Shown: positions 19,336 through 28,432 of the stretch, in pieces
Position numbering within the stretch: the first letter of the stretch is position 1
Layout of the letters: every line of letters starts with the position of its first letter
Assembly: GCF_016899725.1 (NCBI RefSeq)
Contig: NZ_JACLYU010000003.1
Location: forward strand, 62,001 to 126,000
Source: Bifidobacterium pullorum subsp. saeculare
GTDB lineage: Bacteria; Actinomycetota; Actinomycetes; Actinomycetales; Bifidobacteriaceae
Direction: 5' to 3'
DNA length: 64,000 bases
Program-made: the position numbers and the translations under genes
The notes under the pieces: model-generated
The model's database searches: none
Seen by the model: the letters and a program-made list of their open reading frames with translations, nothing else
What the model was told of the DNA's origin: nothing

Positions 19336-19573
19336 TACAACGTCTCCTTCTCGTCGAATCACATGATCCGCGACGCGCGCGGCAACCCTATCAGTCTAAT
19401 ACCGCGCCGCAGCCGCATGCTGGCCATGATGCTGCCGAAAGATGGAAATACGGTGAATTCCACATGACGCGCCGGTTGCCGCACACACGGTCCCGCCGCT
19501 GGGACGTGCGCGGCTCCATGTCGAACAGTTGCGAACGTCCATGCCAGCCGTTCGGTCATTGCGTGCCTGCCCG

Positions 19574-20800
19574 TCAGCTGGCGGTGCTGTTGCCGGGACG
19601 GAAGGAGTCCTCGGTCTGTTCGGTCAACGGTCCGCCTACGGAATCGGTCAGGTCCGCCGGCCACTGCAGATGCAGCGTGGCGATGGTGCCGGCATTCACG
19701 AATTTCTTGATGTAAATGCCCTTGCCGTTCTCGTAGTAGGACACCACCGCGAAATTCTCGCCATGCGTCTGGTAGGTGATGTCGCTATGGCCCGCTGCCA
19801 TGGCGCTTTGCAGACTTTCCGGGGTCGCGCCGGAGGTGTTGTTCTCGCCGGAGACCGAGACGGTGATTCTTCCGCTGGTATCGGTGAACGACCGGCTGGC
19901 GCCGTCATCGGATTCCTTGCCCCACTTATAGCTGTCCGGAATCGCCACGCTATATCCGAACCGCGCATTGCGATAAGTGCGTAGACCGTCCACGCTTGGT
20001 GGCAGAGCTTGGTCATGCGCGGACTCCAACTTGCCTCTGGCATCGGCCGAGTCATCCGCATCCAGGGACTCGGCAGCGTGCTGCTCGGCGGCCACGGTCT
20101 TCTCGACGGACCGAGCGGTCTTGCTCAGCGTGGTCTTGGCCGTTCGAGCGGACTCCGCGCGCTTCGTGGCTTGGTCCGCCGCACGGAAGGTCTGCCAGAT
20201 GAAAAGGACATTCGGACGGTCCGGAGACGTGAGGATGGCACGGGCTTCGTTGAGCTCGGTGCCAAGCCGGACCAGAGACTGGTCATCCGCGGACAGAATC
20301 CGCTCGGCCTCTTCGCGCGTGGACTGCGCCTGGCTCACGACTCGTTCCAAGGCAGCGATCTCGGCCTCGGCTTGGTCGGACGCGACGCTGTACCGATGGG
20401 CGCCGATCGCCGCGCCCACGGCATAGGCGCAGACTGCCACAGCGATCATTGCCGCGGCAACGATCGCCGCCACCATGCCGCGGCTTCGCCCTTTGGTCTG
20501 CGCCGTTGCCGCCTGGGGACTCTGCGCCTGCCAGTGAGGTTCGGCTGCCGGCGCCGCCACGGGAATTGACGGCGGCGTGACGGTCTCCTCCTGCCATGCC
20601 ATGGCCGGCGTCGCAGCCGCGACTGTGGCCGGAGCTGTGACGGCCGGTTGCGTTTCGTCCGGGAGCAAGCGCTGGCCGCAGACCGCGCAGAACCTCCCCT
20701 CATCCTGCTGCGGCGCACCACAGTTAGGGCAGAACCGGATCGCCGGCCCCTCGGCTTTGCCTCCGCCCGGCATGGGCATCCCCTGATTCTGCGTCTCCAT
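19574..20800 (-). CDS. Zinc-ribbon membrane protein with long extracytoplasmic domain
   Basis: 408 residues: an N-terminal zinc ribbon with two Cys-x2-Cys knuckles (FCPNCG and FCAVCG), an Ala/Pro-rich linker, one membrane helix (about residues 109-130), a coiled-coil region (EAEIAALERVVSQAQ onward) and a globular outer domain ending with NSTAS. GGGAGG precedes the start. The layout suggests a cytoplasmic zinc-ribbon tether with a sensor or binding domain outside. No function assigned. It is next to another membrane protein transcribed in the same direction. Confidence 0.8.
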   Translation of the reverse strand: METQNQGMPMPGGGKAEGPAIRFCPNCGAPQQDEGRFCAVCGQRLLPDETQPAVTAPATVAAATPAMAWQEETVTPPSIPVAAPAAEPHWQAQSPQAATAQTKGRSRGMVAAIVAAAMIAVAVCAYAVGAAIGAHRYSVASDQAEAEIAALERVVSQAQSTREEAERILSADDQSLVRLGTELNEARAILTSPDRPNVLFIWQTFRAADQATKRAESARTAKTTLSKTARSVEKTVAAEQHAAESLDADDSADARGKLESAHDQALPPSVDGLRTYRNARFGYSVAIPDSYKWGKESDDGASRSFTDTSGRITVSVSGENNTSGATPESLQSAMAAGHSDITYQTHGENFAVVSYYENGKGIYIKKFVNAGTIATLHLQWPADLTDSVGGPLTEQTEDSFRPGNSTAS

Positions 20801-20833
20801 ATTCCCGTCCTCCCTCTCGGCAATGCTTACGCA

Positions 20834-21679
20834 TCAGTGTATCCTCGCCGGCTCTCGCCGATGATGACGGCGAAGCCGGATGCCGGCGGAAACGAGGTAG
20901 GCGACCACCGACACCACCGCGGCCGGAAGCAGCAGCATGGCGAACGCATCCCACTGCGGGTCGTGACCGTGCAACAGTTGCAGAATCACCGTCGTCTCCG
21001 TCACCAGCACCGCATCGCCGGCGATGCATGCAACCGGAATCCAATGTCCCGGCCCGTCCGTCGACCCGGCGACGGCGTTGACGATAAGCATCGCCACCGG
21101 CAGCAGCACCGTATGGGACAGCACGGTGGCGAAGCCCACATAGTCGACGCAATGGATGTAGGTCTCCAGCGCGAACAGGATGATGCATGCGATCCAGCAT
21201 CCGGTCAGCGCGGGGCGGGCGGCCATCCAACGGGCCGGCCTGGCCAACGGCGTACGCAGCAGACGCCGGTATGTCGTGGCCGCCACCCTGCGGATCAGCA
21301 GCCTGCCGGCGAGGTAAGGCAGGAAGGCAGCAGCCGTGTACAGCGCCACGGTGAGCACAATCCGAAGGAATACGGTAGGCGCTTCCGCCGGCATCGCGTT
21401 GGGCGCTGCCAAGGCAAGGACCAGGAACATCGCCACGAGGGCAGTCGTGCCGGCAAGCGGAAAAGCGAGGCTGCCGGCCGCAGTCAATCCGACCAGCAGG
21501 GACGTCACCGCCAGCCCGATGGGCCACCAGAGCAGCGTCAGTCCGTCCCAGACCTGCTGCGAGGAGATACCGGCGACGCTCAGCGATGCGATGCCCAACG
21601 CCATCAGCGCATAGGCGGCGAACGATACCGCGCCGATGGTATGCGTGCGGTTCCATGTCAACCAGTCGCGGGTGGCCAT
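20834..21679 (-). CDS. Polytopic membrane protein, unknown function
   Basis: 281 residues with about eight hydrophobic helices and short basic loops, starting MATRDWLTWN at 21679 with AAGGAG upstream. The C-terminus is very basic (RLRRHHRREPARIH). No recognisable transporter or enzyme motif. It ends 33 bases before the zinc-ribbon membrane protein gene and probably shares its transcript. The base composition is a little lower in GC than the core genes nearby, and it borders the AT-richer tRNA-Pro region. Confidence 0.7.
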   Translation of the reverse strand: MATRDWLTWNRTHTIGAVSFAAYALMALGIASLSVAGISSQQVWDGLTLLWWPIGLAVTSLLVGLTAAGSLAFPLAGTTALVAMFLVLALAAPNAMPAEAPTVFLRIVLTVALYTAAAFLPYLAGRLLIRRVAATTYRRLLRTPLARPARWMAARPALTGCWIACIILFALETYIHCVDYVGFATVLSHTVLLPVAMLIVNAVAGSTDGPGHWIPVACIAGDAVLVTETTVILQLLHGHDPQWDAFAMLLLPAAVVSVVAYLVSAGIRLRRHHRREPARIH

Positions 21680-21948
21680 GCCGGCTCCTTCCCTCGGCCC
21701 GTCGCGTCGTTGCGATGGATTCTCAATGATAACGGGGAATCTGTTCTCGCTTTGGAGCAACGCCTCAACTCCCCCACCGGATGACTCGCGTCTGATATCA
21801 GCTTCGCTTTCTCACCCAACCATGGCGATGTCGCCATTCCCAGGCGCAGGAATGGACAACAGGAAGGGGATTTACATCCGACATAACAGCCATGATTACA
21901 ATGGGAGGCTTTTCGACACGCCTCGAATCCAGGGCGTGTCGAACCCAA

Positions 21949-21979
21949 TCGTGACTGAGTCGTGACTGAATCGTGACTG
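21949..21979. repeat. Three 11-bp direct repeats (TCGTGACTG core)
   Basis: TCGTGACTG occurs at 21949, 21960 and 21971, exactly 11 bp apart, with two related copies at 22182 and 22192, ten bp apart, on the other side of the tRNA-like sequence. The pattern resembles arm-type integrase sites but no integrase gene is present. Confidence 0.7.
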
Positions 21980-22024
21980 GACGCCGTGTCGCGCCCCTCG
22001 AAAACAGATATGAAAAGAGCCCTA

Positions 22025-22045
22025 ATCCCTTGCGGGAGTAGGGAT
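22025..22045 (-). terminator. Hairpin with T-tract after the decayed tRNA copy
   Basis: ATCCCT (22025-22030) pairs with AGGGAT (22040-22045). Reading the minus strand, it is followed within about 10 bases by TTTTC. It lies just past the 3' end of the tRNA-like sequence. Confidence 0.5.
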
Positions 22046-22048
22046 CCG

Positions 22049-22126
22049 TGGTCGGGCCGGCGGGATTTGAGCCCGCGACCTGCGAATCCACAGTCAAAGA
22101 CGTCGCCAAACTGCGCTCGGTTCAGA
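22049..22126 (-). pseudogene. Decayed tRNA-Pro-like sequence
   Basis: On the minus strand the last 31 bases (22050-22080) match the 3' part of the intact tRNA-Pro gene (22257-22287) with one mismatch, including a proper T arm, and an encoded CCA follows (22049-22051). The 5' acceptor strand, D arm and anticodon stem no longer pair, although CAGTTTGG and TTTGACTG still align with the tRNA-Pro. It is either a decayed tandem copy or one att half left by a lost integrated element. Confidence 0.65.
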
Positions 22127-22207
22127 AATGCAAGAGATTCATGACCGTTTGTCCGGCTAATGGGGGCAGAGTGGAAAAACATCGTGACTAATCGTGACTG
22201 GAATCAA

Positions 22208-22254
22208 AAACCCCGGAATTCCACCGACCTCAAATCGTTGGAATTCCGGGGTTT
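22208..22254 (-). terminator. Rho-independent terminator of tRNA-Pro
   Basis: A perfect 16-bp stem, AAACCCCGGAATTCCA (22208-22223) with TGGAATTCCGGGGTTT (22239-22254), ending in a T-run on the minus strand, directly after the tRNA-Pro gene. Confidence 0.85.
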
Positions 22255-22258
22255 CCGG

Positions 22259-22332
<74 letters not shown>

Positions 22333-22434
22333 AACATTGCGTTTTGCAACAGTTGAATAACTTAGCATGGCATTCGCGAAAACGCCATTTCATCCCCTCC
22401 CCCGCGTGTTGCGGCGTGATTCCGCCGAATACGC

Positions 22435-22471
22435 GAGGGGCTCGACGGCCATGCCGGCCACCGAGCCCCTC
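22435..22471 (-). terminator. Hairpin downstream of the Cmk-Der gene
   Basis: GAGGGGCTCG (22435-22444) and CGAGCCCCTC (22462-22471) form a 10-bp stem, and GGCC/GGCC adds an inner stem. It lies between the gene end at 22530 and the tRNA-Pro gene. Confidence 0.65.
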
Positions 22472-22529
22472 TTCCGTCACGCCTGGAACCGCGCGCATGG
22501 CGTTCCCGGGCACAGTACGCGCAAACGCG

Positions 22530-24668
22530 CTACTTGCGCTTCTTCTTCTCGCGGATGTTCACCGAGATCTGGATCGGCGTACCCTCGAAGCCGAACTCCT
22601 CGCGCAGCGACCGCTCGAGGTAGCGGCGGTAGCCGTGCTCGAGGAACCCGGTGGCGAAGATCACGAAGCGCGGCGGGCGCGTGGAGGCCTGCGTGGCGAA
22701 CAGGATGCGCGGCTGCTTGCCTCCCCGCAGCGGGTGCGGGTGCGCGGCCTGGATCTGCCCCAGGAAGGCGTTGAGACGGCCCGTGGGGATGCGCTTGTCC
22801 CAGTTCTCTAGGGCGGTGCGCATGGCGGAGGGCAGGCGGTTGGTGTGCCAGCCGGTCTTGGCGGACAGGTTCACGCGCTGCGCCCAGGTCACGCGGTCGA
22901 ACTCGGTCTTCCACAGGCGTTCCAGCCGCTGCTTGTCGAACTCGTCCATCGCGTCCCACTTGTTGAACACGAGCACGATGGCACGGCCTGCGTCCACGGC
23001 AGCGCTCATGACCTTGAGGTCCTGGTCGCTCACGGGCTCGGAGGCGTCGAAGAGCACCAGCGCCAGCTCGGCGCGTTCGATGGCGGCCTGCGTGCGCAGC
23101 GACGAGTAGTATTCGGCGCCCTTGAGCTTATGCTGGCGGCGCTTGATGCCGGCCGTGTCGATGAACAGCCAATCCTCGCCGTCGACGCGGATGATCTCGT
23201 CCACCGGATCGCGCGTGGTGCCGGCGATGTCGGAGACCACGGTGCGCTCCTCGTGCGCCAGCTGGTTGAGCAGGGAGGACTTGCCCACGTTCGGCCGGCC
23301 GACCAGCGCCACGCGGCGCAGACCGGTGGGCGTGAGGTAGCCGGAGGTCTTCTCCGCCTGGCGCAGGCTGCCGATGGCCGCGTCGAGCAGGTCGCCTACG
23401 CCACGGCCATGCATCGCGGAAATCGCATACGGCTCGCCCAGACCGAGCTTCCAGAACTCGGCGGCCAGGTACTCGTCGGCCTGCGAGTCCACCTTGTTCA
23501 CCGCGAGGGTGACCGGCTTGCCGGCGCGACGCAGCATCCTCACGATGCGCTCGTCGGAGTCCGTCAGCCCCACCTGCCCGTCGACGACGAGCACCACCGC
23601 GTCAGCCAGGTTCACCGCGACCTCGGCCTGCGAGGCGATGGCGGAGTCGATGCCCTCGACGTCCACCTCCCAGCCGCCGGTGTCGACGAGCTTGAAGTCG
23701 GTGCCCGCCCATTCCGCGTCGTAGCTGACGCGGTCGCGGGTGACGCCGGGGGTGTCCTCGACGACGGCGACGCGCTTGCCGAGGATGCGGTTGACCAGCG
23801 AGGACTTGCCCACGTTCGGCCGGCCGACGATGGCGAGCACGCCCACGGGACGGCGGCCATCGCCCTGCTCGGCGGAGCCCTGCCCGCGGCCGGCGATGAG
23901 GTCCTCGTCGCCCTCGTCGAGCTCGTAGCCCTCCAGGTTGGCAGCGTAGCGCTCGTACTCCTGTTCCTCGATGGCGGCATCGACGAGCCCGATGAGCGTG
24001 TCGAGCGTCTGCTCGAAGTCCATGTCGGAATTGTCCATGGTGACGACGCCGTCGGCGGCCTCGGTGAAGTTCGTGACCTTGGAGTCGGCCTTGTCGCGCG
24101 CGGCCACATCATCCTTGCCGACGACGCCCGGCGCCTTGGCGGACTGCGCGCCGCGGCGGGCTTGGCGCACCTCCTCGCGGGCGGTGAGCAGCACGCGCAC
24201 CTCGGCGTCCGGAGCGACCACGGTGGTGATGTCACGGCCCTCGGCCACCACGCCCAGGCCGCAGGAGAAGGACTCCTCGGAGGCTTCGCGGGCGATGTAG
24301 GCGCGCTGGGCGGCGATGAGCACGTGGCGCACCGGGATGATGTTCGAGACCTTGGAGACATGCGAGGAGACCTCGGCGGAACGGATGGACTCGGAGATGT
24401 CCTCGCCGTCGCAGGTGACGCGCGGATCGTCGGGGTCCACGCCGATGTCGAAGTGCCCGTCGGTGAAGAAGGCGCCCACGGCATCGAGCACGGCGTCCTC
24501 GTCCACCTGCTCGGCGTCGAGGTCGATGCCCTGCCTGAGGCACCACCAGGCGCAGGCGCGGTACATCGCGCCGGTGTCGAGGTAGGCGAAGCCGTAGTAC
24601 TTGGCCAGCGCCTTGGACGTGGAGGACTTGCCGACCCCGGCCGGCCCGTCGATGGCGACGCGGATCAC
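22530..24668 (-). CDS. cmk-der: Fused cytidylate kinase / ribosome-assembly GTPase Der
   Basis: 712 residues with two enzymes. Residues 1 to about 225 are cytidylate kinase ([18 protein letters not shown]-loop, [22 protein letters not shown]), which phosphorylates CMP and dCMP. From about 265 on is Der/EngA, needed for 50S assembly, with tandem GTPase domains: P-loops GRPNVGKSS twice, G3 DTGG and DTAG, G4 NKVD and NKWD, then a KH-like C-terminal domain ending in a Lys/Arg-rich tail. The GTG start at 24668 overlaps the stop of the pseudouridine synthase gene (GTGA) and has AAGGAGGTGG upstream. The fusion is continuous, with an acidic linker between the domains. Confidence 0.95.
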   Translation of the reverse strand: MIRVAIDGPAGVGKSSTSKALAKYYGFAYLDTGAMYRACAWWCLRQGIDLDAEQVDEDAVLDAVGAFFTDGHFDIGVDPDDPRVTCDGEDISESIRSAEVSSHVSKVSNIIPVRHVLIAAQRAYIAREASEESFSCGLGVVAEGRDITTVVAPDAEVRVLLTAREEVRQARRGAQSAKAPGVVGKDDVAARDKADSKVTNFTEAADGVVTMDNSDMDFEQTLDTLIGLVDAAIEEQEYERYAANLEGYELDEGDEDLIAGRGQGSAEQGDGRRPVGVLAIVGRPNVGKSSLVNRILGKRVAVVEDTPGVTRDRVSYDAEWAGTDFKLVDTGGWEVDVEGIDSAIASQAEVAVNLADAVVLVVDGQVGLTDSDERIVRMLRRAGKPVTLAVNKVDSQADEYLAAEFWKLGLGEPYAISAMHGRGVGDLLDAAIGSLRQAEKTSGYLTPTGLRRVALVGRPNVGKSSLLNQLAHEERTVVSDIAGTTRDPVDEIIRVDGEDWLFIDTAGIKRRQHKLKGAEYYSSLRTQAAIERAELALVLFDASEPVSDQDLKVMSAAVDAGRAIVLVFNKWDAMDEFDKQRLERLWKTEFDRVTWAQRVNLSAKTGWHTNRLPSAMRTALENWDKRIPTGRLNAFLGQIQAAHPHPLRGGKQPRILFATQASTRPPRFVIFATGFLEHGYRRYLERSLREEFGFEGTPIQISVNIREKKKRK

Positions 24669-25438
24669 AGACCCACCTCCTTGGACAGGGAGCGCACCTC
24701 GGCCTGGCTCAGCACACGGTAGGAGCCGGACTTGAGCTCGCCGAGCTTGATCGGGCCGATCTGGGTGCGCACCAGGCGCTTGACCGGGAAACCGATGGAG
24801 CCGAAGATGCGGCGCACGATGCGGTTCTTGCCGGAGTGGAGCACCACCTTGACGATCGTGGCGTCGCGGCTCTGGTCGAGGATCGAGCACTGGTCGAGCT
24901 TGATCCAGCCGTCGTCCAGCTGCACGCCGGTCTTGACCAGGCGGCGGCAGACAGTGCCGGAGAGGCGCCCCTGCACGGTGGCGACGTAGGTCTTGGCGAC
25001 CTCGTACTTGGGGTGCATGACGTGCTGCGAAAGCTCGCCGTCGTTCGTCATGAGGATGAGGCCCTCGGAATCGTAGTCGAGGCGCCCCATGTGGAAGATG
25101 CGGTCGTACTTGTCGCCCACGATGTCCGCCAGCGTGTAGCGGCCCTTCGGGTCGTCCATCGCGGAGAGCACCTTGCGCGGCTTGTTGAGCGCGAGGGTGA
25201 CGTGGTTCGGGTTGAGGCGGACGCGCGATCCGTCGACGCGGATCTGCTGGCGCTTCGGATCGACGCGGGTGCCGAGCTCGGTGACGAGCTCCCCGTCGAC
25301 CTCGACGCGTCCTTCGGTGATCATCTCCTCGCACTTGCGGCGCGAGCCGAAACCCGCCTGGGCGAGGATCTTCTGCAGGCGAATGCCCTCTTCGTTCTCG
25401 TCGTGCGCCTTGGCGGCGCGGGAATATGCGTGTGGCAT
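24665..25438 (-). CDS. rluB: 23S rRNA pseudouridine synthase, RluB/RsuA family
   Basis: 257 residues: an N-terminal S4 RNA-binding domain ([21 protein letters not shown]) and a catalytic domain with the family motif [14 protein letters not shown], where the first Asp after Leu is the nucleophile. The C-terminal motif is [17 protein letters not shown]. It probably isomerises one uridine in 23S rRNA. The start at 25438 (MPHAYS) has GGGAG ahead of it. Its stop overlaps the start of the Cmk-Der gene, so the two are coupled, a common actinobacterial and firmicute pairing. Confidence 0.92.
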   Translation of the reverse strand: MPHAYSRAAKAHDENEEGIRLQKILAQAGFGSRRKCEEMITEGRVEVDGELVTELGTRVDPKRQQIRVDGSRVRLNPNHVTLALNKPRKVLSAMDDPKGRYTLADIVGDKYDRIFHMGRLDYDSEGLILMTNDGELSQHVMHPKYEVAKTYVATVQGRLSGTVCRRLVKTGVQLDDGWIKLDQCSILDQSRDATIVKVVLHSGKNRIVRRIFGSIGFPVKRLVRTQIGPIKLGELKSGSYRVLSQAEVRSLSKEVGL

Positions 25439-25563
25439 CGTTCTCCCAACGTGGCCGGATATTTTCAACCTAGCCATGATACCGTAAACCCCGCCGCTGG
25501 TACACTTGGCGGCGTCCGACGGGCCCGGACGGGCCCCAAGGCAAGCAAACAGTAAGGATTGAT

Positions 25564-26580
25564 ATGACCGCCGTTGAATCCACGCCGTCGTCCCAGGCCT
25601 TCGAGCCCACCGCGGACGCCGCCCCCGTCACTTCCCCCGCCGTCACCCCCGCGCCGGCCACTGCCTCCGGCGTCAAGCTGCCGGTGCGCGTCGCCGCCGA
25701 GTTGGTCGGCAGCTTCCTCGTGTGCTTCGCCGTGTACGCCATCGGCACGTACGGCACCGTCATCCAAGGTGTGAACCTGGCGTTCGTCGCGCTGGGCACC
25801 GGCCTGGCCTACGCGGCCGCCGCGCTGATGCTCGGCAAGGTCTCCGGCGGCCAGGTCAACCCGGCCGTCACCGTCGCCGAAATGCTGCTGGGCCGCACCA
25901 AGGTGCTCGACGGCATCCTGTGCATCGTCGCCCAGGTCGTCGGCGCGCTGGGCGCCGCCGCGCTCATCGTGTGGATGCTGCCGTCCTCCGAGCAGGTCCC
26001 GGCCTCCCAGTGGCTCACCCCGGCCGTCAACGGCTACGGCAAGGGCTCCGTCTCCTACTCGGTCATCAGCGCGGCCGGCCTGGACTTCGGCATCGCGATG
26101 GCCATCATCGTCGAGGTCGTCGCCGGCATCGTCGTCATCGGCGCGGCCGTCGCCACCGAGGGCACGGCCCGCGTGGCCGCCACCGGCGTCGCCTATGGCG
26201 TGGCCGCGGCCATCGCGTTCCCGGTCACCGGCGCCGCCCTCAACCCGGCGCGCGCCACCGGCATCGCCGTGTTCGCGCAGGGCAAGGAGCTGGCCCAGGC
26301 GCCGCTGCAGCAGCTGTGGGTGTTCTGGCTGGCCCCGGTGCTCGCCGCCGCGCTGGTCGCGCTGGCGGTCATCGTCGCGCAGATGGTCGACGAGCCGACC
26401 CCCGCGAAGGCCGTCACGGATGCCGTGGCGGACCAGGACGGCGCCGAGGGCGAGCCCGAGGCGACGGACGGCGAAGTCGCGGAGCCGGCCGACGCCTCAG
26501 TGCAGGAGACTGCCGCCGAAGTACGTGAGGAGCAGTCCGACGCCCAGACAGATGCCGATCACGGCGTCGAACGCCACTGA
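25564..26580 (+). CDS. MIP-family channel (aquaporin/glycerol facilitator)
   Basis: 338 residues with six membrane helices and the two hallmark half-helices: VNPAVTVAE (about residue 99) and LNPARATGI (about residue 229). The N-terminus is a Pro/Ala/Thr-rich 40-residue extension and the C-terminus a ~60-residue acidic tail (EPEATDGEVAEPADAS), neither typical of E. coli AqpZ or GlpF. Whether it carries water or glycerol cannot be decided by eye. The acidic tail coding region overlaps the convergent DUF3017 gene by 84 bases. It is transcribed away from rluB across a 125-base promoter region. Confidence 0.9.
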   Translation: MTAVESTPSSQAFEPTADAAPVTSPAVTPAPATASGVKLPVRVAAELVGSFLVCFAVYAIGTYGTVIQGVNLAFVALGTGLAYAAAALMLGKVSGGQVNPAVTVAEMLLGRTKVLDGILCIVAQVVGALGAAALIVWMLPSSEQVPASQWLTPAVNGYGKGSVSYSVISAAGLDFGIAMAIIVEVVAGIVVIGAAVATEGTARVAATGVAYGVAAAIAFPVTGAALNPARATGIAVFAQGKELAQAPLQQLWVFWLAPVLAAALVALAVIVAQMVDEPTPAKAVTDAVADQDGAEGEPEATDGEVAEPADASVQETAAEVREEQSDAQTDADHGVERH

Positions 26581-26781
26581 CCTGACCTTCCACGGGCTGC
26601 GGTCGCGCAGTATCAGGCGCAGCAGCCCGGTGAGGATGGCCGCCACGGCGATGAGCACCGTGGCGGCCATCGTGTATCCGAGGAAGGCGAGCAGGCCCGC
26701 CACGGCGACGACGCCGGCCACGCACCATTCGAACCACGGCCTGCCCTCGTGGGCTTCGGACACATAGGGATGGTTCTTCAC
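26497..26781 (-). CDS. DUF3017 family small membrane protein
   Basis: 94 residues with three hydrophobic helices (FEWCVAGVVAVAGLLAFLGY; MAATVLIAVAAILTGLLRL; SVAFDAVIGICLGVGLLLTYF) and the family's SPWKVRS loop. It begins with GTG at 26781, just after purH. DUF3017 genes commonly accompany purine or folate genes in Actinobacteria. The function is unknown. Its last 84 bases lie on the opposite strand of the MIP channel gene's end; both frames are well supported. Confidence 0.78.
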   Translation of the reverse strand: MKNHPYVSEAHEGRPWFEWCVAGVVAVAGLLAFLGYTMAATVLIAVAAILTGLLRLILRDRSPWKVRSVAFDAVIGICLGVGLLLTYFGGSLLH

Positions 26782-26797
26782 TGGCGCGTCCCGCCCG

Positions 26798-28432
26798 TCA
26801 GTGGCAAAAGTGGCGGGTGCCGGTCAGGTACATCGTCACGCCGGCCTTCTTGGCGGCCTCGATGACCTCCTCGTCGCGGATGGAGCCGCCGGGCTGGACG
26901 ATGGCCTTCACGCCGGCGTCCATCAGCGTCTCGGCGCCGTCCGCGAACGGGAAGAACGCGTCGGAGGCGGCCACGGCGCCCTTGGCGCGCTCGGCGCCGT
27001 CCGCCAGCGTGTTGGCGCGCTCGACGGCCAGATGGCAGGAGTCGACGCGATTGACCTGGCCCATGCCGATGCCGACGGTGGCCTGGTCGTGCGCCAGCAG
27101 GATGGCGTTGGACTTCACGCAGCGCACCGCGCGCCACGCGAACTCGAGGTCCTTGAGCGTGGCGGCGTCGGCGGGCTCGCCGGAGACGAGCTTCCAGGCG
27201 TCCGGGCTGTCGCCTGGAGCGTCGATGACGTCCATGTCCTGCACGAGCAGGCCGCCGTCGATCTGCTTGAACTGGATGCGGCGCTTGACCGGGTCGGCCA
27301 CCTTGAGGATGCGCAGGTTCTTCTTCTTGGTCTTGAGCAGTTCCAGTGCCTCCGGCTCGTAGGCGGGGGCGACGATGACCTCGGTGAAGATCGGGCGCAC
27401 GGATTCGGCCATCTCCAGCGTGACGGTGGAGTTGCAGGCGATGACGCCGCCGTAGGCGCTCACCGGGTCGCAGGCGTGGGCCTTCTTGTGGGCCTCGGCG
27501 GCGGTGGCGCCGATGGCCAGGCCGCACGGGTTGTTGTGCTTGACGACGGCGACGGCGATGGCCGGGGCGAAGTCCCACACGGCGCGCCAGGCGGCGTCGG
27601 CATCCACGTAGTTGTTGTAGCTCATCGGCTTGCCGCCGAGCTGCTCGGCGTGCGCGAAGCCGGTCTGGTCGAGCGGATCGAGGTAGAGGGCGGCTTGCTG
27701 GTGGCTGTTCTCGCCGTAGCGCAGCGTGTGCGCGCGGTCCCAGGTGCGGGTGAACGTGGCCGGGAACTTGCGCTCGTCGACCGGCTCGCCGGTCTCCTGG
27801 GCGTCGCCGGACGCCTCGACGGAGGCGGGCTTGGGCCAGTGACGGGCGGTCCACTCGTTGATCGTGGCGTCGTAGGCGGCGGTGTGCGCGAAGGCCTTGG
27901 CGGCGAGCCAGCGGCGCTCCTCGAGGGAGAAGCCGGTGCCGTCGGCGACGCGGGCGGCGACGAGCGCGTAGTCGGCCGGGTCGGTGACGATGGCGACGGT
28001 GGCGTGGTTCTTGGCCGCGCCGCGCACCATCGAGGGGCCGCCGATGTCGATCTTCTCGATGACGTCCGCCTCGCTGGCGCCGGAGCGCACCGTGTCGGCG
28101 AAGGGGTACAGGTTGACGACGACGAGGTCGAAGGGCTTGATGCCGAAGCCCTCGAGCTGCTTGGCATGCTCGGGGTTGGTCATGTCGGCCAGGATGCCGG
28201 CGTGGATGTAGGGGTGCAGGGTCTTGACGCGGCCGTCGAGGCACTCGGGGAAGCCGGTGACGTCGGACACCTCGGTGACCTTGACGCCGAGCTCGGCGAG
28301 CCGCTTCGCGGTGGAGCCGGTGGAGACGACCTCGGTGCCGGCCTTGACGAAGGCGTCCGCAAGGACCTCGATGCCTTCCTTATGGAAGACGGATACCAGA
28401 GCCCGCTTGATCGGACGGTTCGTGCTTGTCAT
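26798..28432 (-). CDS. purH: Bifunctional AICAR formyltransferase / IMP cyclohydrolase
   Basis: Catalyses the last two steps of purine synthesis, AICAR to FAICAR to IMP. 544 residues. The N-terminal MGS-like cyclohydrolase domain (about 1-200) has [30 protein letters not shown] and [16 protein letters not shown]. The C-terminal transformylase has [14 protein letters not shown] and [11 protein letters not shown], and ends with GTRHFCH. AAGGAGG precedes the ATG. The start lies 53 bases inside the end of the upstream perM-like gene. Gene order perM-purH matches M. tuberculosis, except that purN is missing here. Confidence 0.97.
   Translation of the reverse strand: MTSTNRPIKRALVSVFHKEGIEVLADAFVKAGTEVVSTGSTAKRLAELGVKVTEVSDVTGFPECLDGRVKTLHPYIHAGILADMTNPEHAKQLEGFGIKPFDLVVVNLYPFADTVRSGASEADVIEKIDIGGPSMVRGAAKNHATVAIVTDPADYALVAARVADGTGFSLEERRWLAAKAFAHTAAYDATINEWTARHWPKPASVEASGDAQETGEPVDERKFPATFTRTWDRAHTLRYGENSHQQAALYLDPLDQTGFAHAEQLGGKPMSYNNYVDADAAWRAVWDFAPAIAVAVVKHNNPCGLAIGATAAEAHKKAHACDPVSAYGGVIACNSTVTLEMAESVRPIFTEVIVAPAYEPEALELLKTKKKNLRILKVADPVKRRIQFKQIDGGLLVQDMDVIDAPGDSPDAWKLVSGEPADAATLKDLEFAWRAVRCVKSNAILLAHDQATVGIGMGQVNRVDSCHLAVERANTLADGAERAKGAVAASDAFFPFADGAETLMDAGVKAIVQPGGSIRDEEVIEAAKKAGVTMYLTGTRHFCH

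Larger units (their letters stand above)
21680..22258. other. AT-richer intergenic region at tRNA-Pro with repeats and a decayed tRNA
   Basis: Nearly 600 bases without a supportable protein gene, of visibly lower GC than the rest. It holds a perfect 11-bp inverted repeat (TTCGACACGCC 21912-21922 with GGCGTGTCGAA 21933-21943), three TCGTGACTG repeats at 11-bp spacing (from 21949, 21960 and 21971), two more TCGTGACT copies (22182 and 22192), a hairpin with a T-tract (22025-22045) and the decayed tRNA copy. Confidence 0.7.

Noticed and set aside
19521-19536. LexA-like TCGAACAGTTGCGAAC between ugpA and the zinc-ribbon protein gene
   Set aside because: The right half does not form the GTTCGA half-site, and it lies downstream of both minus-strand genes' starts in no sensible promoter position for a repair gene.
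21658-22182. Open frame of about 170 codons across the decayed tRNA region
   Set aside because: Its product includes translated tRNA sequence and shows no protein-like composition or family; the region is better explained by the tRNA remnant and repeats.
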